From: Brasenia schreberi
Lineage: Eukaryota > Streptophyta > Magnoliopsida > Nymphaeales > Cabombaceae
Assembly: GCA_036023115.1 (NCBI GenBank)
Contig: JAYKKT010000080.1
Coordinates: 8,197,501 to 8,261,500 of the forward strand
Direction: 5' to 3'
Length of the DNA: 64,000 nt
The notes below the pieces were generated by a model. The model was not told the origin of the DNA and did no database searches. It was given only the letters and a program-made list of their open reading frames with translations. A program made the position numbers and the translations under genes. Below, one piece after another: positions 47,884 through 64,000 of the stretch (the first letter of the stretch is position 1; each line of letters starts with the position of its first letter).

Positions 47884-49386
47884 TCAAGATATGCTTCTAG
47901 ATAACGACTATCCCCTTCAAAGCTATGGTGGGGGACCGGAAAAACTTTCACGAACTTAAAGAAAGTTAACGATTGCAGCTTTTCTGGATCATGTGATACA
48001 TTCCTTGATGATGATAAGGAAAGAACCATGGTTCCATGACATACATTAACGTGAATTGATTTTTATGTATGTGTTGTTGAAGAGTCCACGATGTGTTTGA
48101 AATTAGGTAGGTATGATGTATACTTTTTATCATGTGGGTCATAATACTTGAGTTTTCAAAGCATAGTCCCACCACCATGTGTGAAGCATTCTTGTTGTAA
48201 AGGCTGATGGAGTGAATGAGTGGGCTCACCCAATACTTCATGGCCATGTGATGCACATAAAATAATTGAGCACTTTCTTTTGGTCCACTGGATTGGCCGA
48301 AGCGAGATGCACGCTCCGGGTGTCGAACTCATGACCTTCCACTTGCGCACTTTGATTTGAAATGCCCATCAATCTATAAAATATTCCCTATATTTTCTTT
48401 GTATTTCTTTATTGGTTTAATATGGTGCCTATCAGTGGACCTAAAATTATTTTTGGATGAATCATTAACCAAGAATCTTTTATGTCGGGACGAATTGCGC
48501 ATTTAGGCCACGGACTCAGACATGGGCTATAGTTTTTTTTTGTTGATTTTTCAAATTTTTAGCAACGGGACCCCTACCTTGGCTTAATTTAGTTCTAGGG
48601 CTTGATGCTTGTCTTTGGCAATCCGTAATCCAAGTACTTTAGGGTGTGTATCGTTTGTGGTATTAGCTCTTAGTAGTAAAACTGTAGGTTTAAACTCATA
48701 TGATATGTAAGTGATACTTATGTTTGAGTTTTTCCGTACAAGAGATATCAACACGAGAGGAGGTGTTTGGGTTTTTATGTGAATCCTTTGAATCCAGTTC
48801 ACGCGGCCCACCTCTTGATGGTGCCAAAGTTCTTGATTCAAATTAAACCTATGAAACTACCGTTCTATATTTGATAGATAATGAAATTTGAAACTGTGAA
48901 CACCAAAAATCAAGTCACGATTTTCGTAAAACCTTGTATCAAACACATCCTCATTGACAAGACCGTATATGGATTTTAATTCGTGTCAACTTGAAAATCG
49001 AACCCGGCTTTATTCCCCAAAGGACATATCGACACGAGGACCGTGCATCGTACTGATTTGGTGCAAATGCTAACTGACTTTATATTTCTTGTAAAAGAAA
49101 ACTGGCTTGAGAGAAGGTCGTGTTCAATGCTAGCTTGTGGTGAATGCGCAGATGATCTACTAGAAGATGCTACCTTTTCATGGCTTTGCAATACATACCT
49201 CGACTCATACACAGGCATGGTAAACGAGACGAGCGAACTGTGCTCAGACCATTTTCTATACGAACAAGTCGAGCTAACTGCTAGCCAAACAAGTTTCTAA
49301 ATGGCTTATCATCCTTTTATTAAGTTCAGCAAAACCAAGTTGGGAGACATATTTCCTTAAGTACCTTAAACAAATGTCCCTTCATT

Positions 49387-49513
49387 ACACTCAAGAGTGT
49401 TTAGCTCAATGGCACCGCCTCGCCTTGGCACTGACGCTGCTGGTGGGGAGTTCGACTCCCAGGGGGTGCATGCGTAGGTATGTGGTAGGCTTTGGCCTCT
49501 TGTAACAAAAAGA
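49387..49513 (+). mobile_element. tRNA-derived SINE with perfect target-site duplication
   Basis: 127 bp flanked by an exact 15-bp direct repeat aaatgtcccttcatt (49372-49386 and 49514-49528). It contains a Pol III A-box-like ttagctcaatggc (49401-49413) and a B box gttcgactcc (49450-49459), and ends in an A-rich tail (taacaaaaaga). The same tggggagttcgactc core recurs antisense at about 52603-52640. Confidence 0.88.
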
Positions 49514-50201
49514 AAATGTCCCTTCATTTGCCTAAGATCTTCGTTATTAAAATTGAATTTAAACGAAAAACAACCATTCATTTACTTCAAGGCCCTAAAT
49601 AATTAGGTTGTGGGCATGGTTAATTTTACAAAGTACTTTTTAAGCAAGTCGATTAAATTTCGCGAGCTGAACCGAGTTGAACATACCATATTCAAATTTA
49701 GCTCCTCTCAAACATGAACAGGTCAGGGCAGGCAGAATCAGGCCAAACTATAGGTGGCTTAGTTCATTTGGAAGCCCCTACTTATACATAGTATGTGATA
49801 CATCTCTTGAAATGGGTACAACTGATTTGACCTATATGGTCACAAGTTCGATAGCTGCGTTAAACATATGATTATATTCTGGATAGCCAAAGCTTGTCTA
49901 AAAAGAAGAAGCAAGGGAATACTTGATCTTCATACTTCCTATGTATTATACATGAATTATGTAGCAGTGTTGGTCTCTTTCTTGTTTCCTTCCTATTCAT
50001 TTGTTTTATCCAATAGGCAAAAGCAATAGGCAAAAAGCACATGCAAGGGAGTCATTTGACTTACTGTAAACACCTTTTGGTGCATCTTTTTACTGATTGC
50101 AGCAGCTAGTTGGATTACTATATATGGCCACCAAGAAGTTCCCTTTTTATATTTAACTCTGTGATGTTTAAGTTGGTTGGAAGGTTTTGAATGAGGTTGA
50201 C

Positions 50202-58053
<7,852 letters not shown>

Positions 58054-58200
58054 CCAGCTTGTGTAAGTGTTGCCAGGCATCAATATGAAATATGGCCAAA
58101 AGTCAAAATCCGTCTCTAGTACTGCTAGTGCTATCTGTAGGTGCTACACAACTTATACTTTGATCATATCAATACAGCTTATACTTTGATCCTATCAATG

Positions 58201-58516
58201 TTGTAAAAATTATATCGTACAATACGATATGAGATATAATTTTATCACATATCGTATGAGAATATCATACGATACAAGTACATGTATTACAATATATGTA
58301 TCGTACCCGTATTGTAATGTATCATACGATATATTGCGATACGAGTACAATATCGTACGATAAACCCCATAATGCACGATACAGTGTATTATGATACAGG
58401 ATGATTTTTTAAGATTTGTATGATTTTTTGACTTTTTAATATTTTAATGTATCGTATCATACGATTATCACGTACCAGTTCCCTGTACGATATGGGCACC
58501 GATACGCTAATTACAA
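58201..58516. mobile_element. Palindrome-rich MITE candidate downstream of PP2C
   Basis: 316 bp beginning ttgtaaaaattatatcg and ending cgctaattacaa, so the ends are short inverted repeats (TTGTAA type). The pentamer caatg flanks both sides (58196-58200, 58517-58521). Inside, words such as atcgtacgat and tatcgta recur many times on both strands. No coding potential. Confidence 0.55.
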
Positions 58517-58521
58517 CAATG

Positions 58522-59723
58522 GATCATATTTCCATTGAACATGACCCCATAATTTGCTTTGTGTGCTTATACAAAATGTACATTGTCAGGTCATCCAAAC
58601 CAAGTGCTACATTTAACAGGATTGGACCACATCCTTCAATTGAATACAGAGGCTCAATGTATGCATGTTTGTTCTTGATAAGCTTCTAAACTATGCTACC
58701 ACATGCAATGACTCCCAAGTAACTTTATTTGATCATATAGACTAAAATATTTACCTACACATGGAGGTTTTGTTTTTGAAAGCAGAACCAAGTTCGCAAA
58801 TGCTGAACACTGTCAATCAGCATGTATTAGGGCCATTTTCAGCTCTATTAGTGTTCCCGAGTATGTTGTTATACTTTCAAAACCACGCGATCCCAATCAG
58901 CAATAAAGATGAGCACCCTTAAAAACAAAAGCTCTAGAATCTTGCTGTATGGCGCTTCCTATATCTAAACATATTAAAACATTTTGCAATGCGAGTTTCA
59001 AACAATGTTCTCTGAATAGATAAGCAGCAAGTGCTCATGTGATTAGTCATCACATAGCATGATGTGCATGTCCAACACAGACTCCATATACCAAAAGTTG
59101 CTATTTTCATTAAAGAAAAACATCCTGAGTAGAGCCGAAGCAAAAAAATCTTAAGGATGAAAATTACGGGTCCGAGTCTGTCGAAGGTTCAAGATTCGTT
59201 AGACAAGTCAATGTAAACACCGAGGCAGGTCTAAGTGGGAGCAGAAGTTTCAACCTGCAATACCAAGATTAGTCATTGAAGCCAGTCACCTGAACTTACA
59301 GCTTATTCATCCTTAAAAATGTCAATCCTACAATGTTATTTTGAGAATGTTCTGGCTTTTGATTTCTGAAGAATTTGATATCTTCATTTCTGGTACAAGG
59401 CTCAGAATAAGTCAACTTCCCAACGGACAGTGAAGAAGGTGAAGGCAAAAAAGGAAAAAAAAAACGTCCCCCCACTTTTTCTTCACGAAATGGAACTCTG
59501 AACACTACAAATCACTGAAACAACAGCATTTAATAAGGACTTTTAATGTCTTTTGATGCATTTCCTGTCAATTTATGCATTTGCATCAGTCTCTTGTTCC
59601 AGGACCAACTTCCCCATGTACTAGAAAGACAAACGAAAGACTTCTGATTTGATAGTGAATGTAAACTTTACCTGAAAAGTCACCCCTGATTCTAGTGGAT
59701 GAGAATGAGCTTCTCTATCTCAT
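58522..59723. other. Intergenic DNA between the convergent PP2C and PHAX-domain loci
   Basis: Nothing recognised beyond 3' flanks of two convergent genes. Frames here are short and unlike known proteins. Confidence 0.45.
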
Positions 59724-61924
59724 TTAATCGGTAATCTCTCCTTCGGTGTCATCATCAACCAAGTCACCATAGCTAAGTGGAACACGTACTCTGTGCCAAA
59801 CAGAAGCACGATTCCTAGGTGAGCCATTATGAGATGATCCACTTTGCACTTCCCCAGTACTTGAAGAATTTAAATGTCCCTCAGTTTCTATGTCTGATAA
59901 ACGAGGTGCTATTTGCTGCTGGACATGCTTGTGGGGAAGCTTCGGTGCCTGTTCTTGTTGACGTTGTTTCTGCAAATTAACACCAGGTCAAAAGTTCTCC
60001 TCAACCGGATGAGATAAGAAATTGAATTCCTTGTCCAGAAAGCGCTAAGCTGACAAGCCTTCTGCAAGAAAAAAAAAAATCAAACACAAATATACCTACC
60101 TGTTCGGCAGCGATCTCAGGAAGTTCCACAATATGCCACCACCTGTTCGGCAGCGATTACCATCAGCAGTCTTTTGTCCTCCACATTTCTGAATTGCGTC
60201 TACCTGCAATGGACAACCAGATTTTAAAAAGCTTAAAAAAATTCTTTTCACAAGAACAACAGATGAGCTAGTAGTACAGGACTAACAAATCAGGCCAGAA
60301 AAATACCCCTCCCCAGTAACCACCAAGTACAGATTTGTTTTCTCGGAAGTCTAGTCTATTGCAGCAAAATCAATGGCCAGCCAGATAGGGGAGGACAATA
60401 AAAGTATATGCGAATAAAAAGAACGGTTCCTTGGCAAGCTAAAAAGGTTTTGCCTCAAATTTGTACAGGCTTAAAATGTAAGAGCCAGCCATGGAGAAAA
60501 GGTTAAAATAAAAGCCTCGGATTTCTCATTTTAAGCTATACCTTCATGAAGAAAATAACTCCAGCTAACAGTTTATTTTAATAGAAGAAGCTGGGGGAAC
60601 CCTCAAAATGCAAGCACACCTTAATTGACTCTAGAGGGTAGGAGTATCTAGCAGGCGGCTTCTTTTCTAGGGTCAAATGCATGCAAGGGCATCACAGAAA
60701 GATACATGCAAATAAAGATTAAAAACCATAGAAGACAGTAGCAACTGGAAAGTCCAGTACAACCAAATTGTACAAGACTTGAACATACTGTTTCAAATAT
60801 ACATACATACACATAAACGCAGACACTCACACGGAGACAGAGAAAAACACACTTAATCCTAAACATACTTTTCTTAGCTCCAAAAGGAAACAAGTAAGCA
60901 AACCATCAATATCAACATGATTTACGAGCCCCAGTGATGATTCCAATTGATTGATCAAGTGATAGCTTTTGACATCTAAAATTATTCTCGACATTTTTTG
61001 TGTAAAGTGCTACTCAAACGAGTTGTTTGTGGGAGGAAACATCCTCAGCATAAAGGGTTAAGGCCAATAAAAACTTGAAGAACTAACAAAAGGTCAGGTA
61101 TTTTGCCAGTAATAGGCAAGTACCGAAAGTGCAAAAGATAAGGAAGAAGAAAATGATTACCTCCGCTACAAGGTCTCTTACAGCTTCAACACCAAGATAA
61201 TCAACAGCCTCACGAACAAAATGTATCTTCTTCTCATTTAAACGTCTACATGTGTCTAAGATAAACCTGTAAAACCAAAAACCAAAAAAGTCAATATGCT
61301 CAATCTAGTCGATCAAGAACAGCAAAAGAGACAAATATTGCGACGCTCACACTTTCTGAAAAAATGTAAACTTTAGAAGGAAGAGAAGCAGATACTAACG
61401 AAAGAAAGCAAAATGAGTGTAAGATATCGAATCAATCACATACAACTATATCTCGAAGAATTAGTGAAAGAGCACTATCTCAGAATTTTCATGGAACTCA
61501 TTTATCGGTACCAAGACCTATCAAAACCACAATGACTCACAATTCTCAACCTTAGCTTCAAAGATTAAAAGTTGAGAAAGAACATAAAATCCGTAGGAAA
61601 AGTATGTAAACCAATCTAAATTGAGGCTGATATTTTTGTTAACCGACTCTGCTGACCTGTTTATATCGATGTTATGATCATCTGCTACCATTCTGGATTT
61701 TATTTTTCTTCTTAGTTTTCTTTCGATGCCGTTTCCTAGACACCATCTTTACATCCTGGGTCTTCTCATCAAGGCATTCGCCATCTGCTTTACCAACCAT
61801 GCTCTTATCATCTTGTGGTTGGTCCTGTTCTTCTTCTGTCATCCATGTCCACATCCTGAAAATCAAAAGGCTCATCTTGGTATATCGCTTCCAAGACAGA
61901 GTCTTCCTCGATAAAAATGGGATC
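59724..61924 (-). pseudogene. PHAX RNA-binding-domain protein gene, probably degenerate
   Basis: Plant proteins of this family carry the RNA-binding domain of PHAX, the snRNA export adaptor. Exons on the minus strand: 61924-61657, 61266-61161, 60203-60100, 59969-59724. The first has an acidic start (EEDSVLEAIYQDEPFDF) and a lysine-rich segment (RKRHRKKTKKKNK). The second and third give the domain core: INRFILDTCRRLNEKKIHF, REAVDYLGVEAVRDLVAEVD, CGGQKTADGNRCRTGGGILW. The last gives a Gln-rich tail ending VPLSYGDLVDDDTEGEITD. Problems: the first exon needs two frame changes, the third does not join the fourth in frame, the usual segment after GGILW is missing, and no start codon was found. It could still be a gene with missed exons or sequence errors. 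No other family fits. Confidence 0.6.
60098..60157 (-). repeat. 17-bp direct repeat at the exon 3 donor of the PHAX-domain gene
   Basis: acctgttcggcagcgat occurs at 60098-60114 and 60141-60157. The inner copy encodes part of the domain core; the outer copy supplies the splice donor and replaces the usual coding sequence. Confidence 0.75.
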
Positions 61925-64000
61925 CTAAGAGTTCAGAACATCATAAAAAATTAATGATTGCTTCATAGATTGTACAGCAGATGAAACAATCCTAACAAGA
62001 AACACAGAAATGCAGGGGTTCCCTCAAAGTGCAACTACGGTTAACCAGATGTGAAGAGATCAACATTGAAAAAAGAGCTCAAAATCAATAACCTACATAT
62101 CGCATAAGTTTCGATGATAACCAAGTAAAGAAGAGAAAAGTAAGGAGCAAAACTTTAGCATAAGTATAAAGCTCATTGATAAACGGCTTGTTGGTGCTTT
62201 TCCTCTCATATAAAAAACAGCCACCCTGAAGTTTTAAGGAGAAGCTCCTGCTTGGCACAAAATAAACGATTTTGCACTGTATATAATAATGGGTTCCCAA
62301 ATTTTTCAACGTCACGCGTTTTTGAAGACTACCCACATCAACCAAAAGTTGATAAATGATACGCATCACGATCTTTTCTTCCTTCTTTTATTTGGGAATC
62401 AACATATTGCCCGTGACGATGAACAATAACACACACACACACACACAGAGCATCTTGCCTGCGATTACCGCCCTCGCACCATGCTTGCTGCGTATGTTAG
62501 ACGGTATAAAGGGGTGCCTAACATATAAAGCGTCGACTTGATGTTGAGGGTTGCCCCAGAGTTGCTCTTAACCGCCTAAACCGCTGCAAGTTTACGTATC
62601 ACTCCGTTGTTGGTATTGGAAAAGCAGGCCACCTGTATCAAACAGTGATATTGTACTCTTTTCTTGAAAACCCTAATTTTGGGGAGACGCTAGCATCTGA
62701 ATTCTTTGAACAAAACCGAAATTGATCTTTGGGTCAACAATGACTCATTTTTCGTACGAACAAAACAATACTTTGTTAATGAGCTTCCAACGATTTTTTT
62801 TTGGGCATCCTTCCAATTCTCATGGAGTTTCCAGTACAACCTGTCGTCGCTTCGGCCTCCAAACAGGAAAAATGGAATATTCTGGCTAAGGGTCACAAGT
62901 CCAATTTCCGGGGCGTTCATTTGGCAATAGCACGTGCCAAAGAGAAAAGGAATAGTTAAATCTAAGTGGAAGATAGTTGGATTTTTCGTGTTACTTTGGT
63001 TGAACATGAACGTCAACTTTTTAGCGTGTATATGTGTCTCCAGTCAATCTCTCCACCTCGTTGTTTCTTTGTGTTAATTTTTTTCTTTTTTTATATAACC
63101 AAGGTGGGTTTAGACAGAACCTGTACGTGTTAGATTTGAAAATTACAGCATCTTATTATTTACACACAAGGATCCCATTCGGCGGCGCGTATCCTTCCAC
63201 CAAAAAGACTCATACACGGATCTCATGCCAACCAACACAGTTGGGAGATGATTCATCTAACTGGGCACTCAACTTACGTGCAAGTATTCAAACTATGTTC
63301 ATCAACTGTGTTTCCTCCCTCATGGTGACTGTCGCCACCCTCCTCTATCTTGTTATCTATTTAGTCCCCTTTTGTTGTTCATTTTCCTTTCTAGTATATA
63401 TTATGTATATACTAAATTCGGGATATGATTATTAACCTTGTGTTTGACTATAGTTGAGGGAAAAGAGAACATGTTTGACGCGCTCTCAGTTACTCTCCTT
63501 GCTTGACCAGATGAGAGTATGTTCGACAGAGAGCAGAAATGTCTTCTCTACTCGTTCGTGTTGGGGATAATGTTAAGATAAGTAACCTCACCCCTTTCTA
63601 TCCTTTTTTCTTCAAAAGAACAAAACAAAAACTATGTATTTATGCTATATACAACAAAGGAATCAAAAGAAAGTTTTAAGAAACAATATTGAGTTTCTTG
63701 TATATATATATTTTATACTATTATACTGTTAAACCATGAAGACACCTTCTGTTCACATGTAATTTGGTCTGTACAGAAGATGATAACAATATATATGAGC
63801 TAGTGCAGCATAAGCGTACTTTGATGGGACCTATAATGGCCGATCTAGTATGAAGTGATACTTAAGAAAAAAATTGAAGTATTGATATGGGTAGCACTTC
63901 TGGATTGCTTAAGATTGCACCAATGATATTTCTTCTTTCTAGCAGAGCGACATCATTGGGCATGAATCACCTAGCACGGCTTCGTCAAGGAGGTTTCTTC
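61925..64000. other. Upstream region of the PHAX-domain locus and right end of the window
   Basis: Possible first exon and promoter of the minus-strand gene lie here, but no start codon could be assigned. An aaaccctaattttg motif near 62668-62681 resembles a telo-box. A short (AC)n tract is at 62431-62447. Frames such as 63034-63435 resemble nothing known; I see no gene in 62700-64000. Confidence 0.4.

Overview
This window is nuclear DNA of a flowering plant. Its genes have GT-AG introns. The plant-specific content includes a classical arabinogalactan protein, a plant-type PP2C with an N-myristoylation start, plant Ty1/copia elements primed by initiator Met-tRNA, RTE-clade LINEs ending in TTG repeats, and many AT, AC and CT microsatellites. 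The species cannot be fixed from sequence alone. About half of the window is recognisable transposon.

Layout. (1) 1-18405, plus strand: the last six exons of an NADP-type glutamate dehydrogenase-like gene. Copia-1 (205-5068) sits in one intron. A second intron of about 11 kb holds Copia-2 (7015-11672) and Copia-3 (11899-17243). The 3' LTR of Copia-3 is split by a 708-bp hAT-like element (16524-17231). (2) 19942-23191: a full-length RTE LINE with an 18-bp target-site duplication. (3) 23835-29058: Copia-4, the least decayed copia element, with identical 5-bp target sites. (4) 31508-35502: a ribosomal protein eL28 locus, now a pseudogene. A truncated antisense LINE interrupts an exon, and one intron keeps two copies of a probable C/D-box snoRNA. 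(5) 36713-37252: an intact, intronless AGP gene. (6) 37253-50200: intergenic DNA with microsatellites, a possible solo LTR, an old RTE LINE carrying a nested MITE, another LINE 3' fragment, and a tRNA-derived SINE with 15-bp target sites. (7) 50202-58053, plus strand: a complete five-exon PP2C gene whose introns are swollen by a GGTT/AACC-rich MITE family. (8) 58201-58516: a palindrome-rich MITE candidate. (9) 59724-61924, minus strand: a damaged gene for a PHAX RNA-binding-domain protein. (10) 62000-64000: no gene recognised.

The host genes look functionally unrelated: nitrogen metabolism, translation, cell wall, signalling, RNA binding. I saw no gene cluster or new multi-gene system. The most informative structures are the nested and datable insertions, the eL28 pseudogene with its snoRNA pair, and the MITE family with TAGACATG termini. 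Exon limits are inferred from reading frame, splice dinucleotides and remembered protein families. No alignment or search was run.
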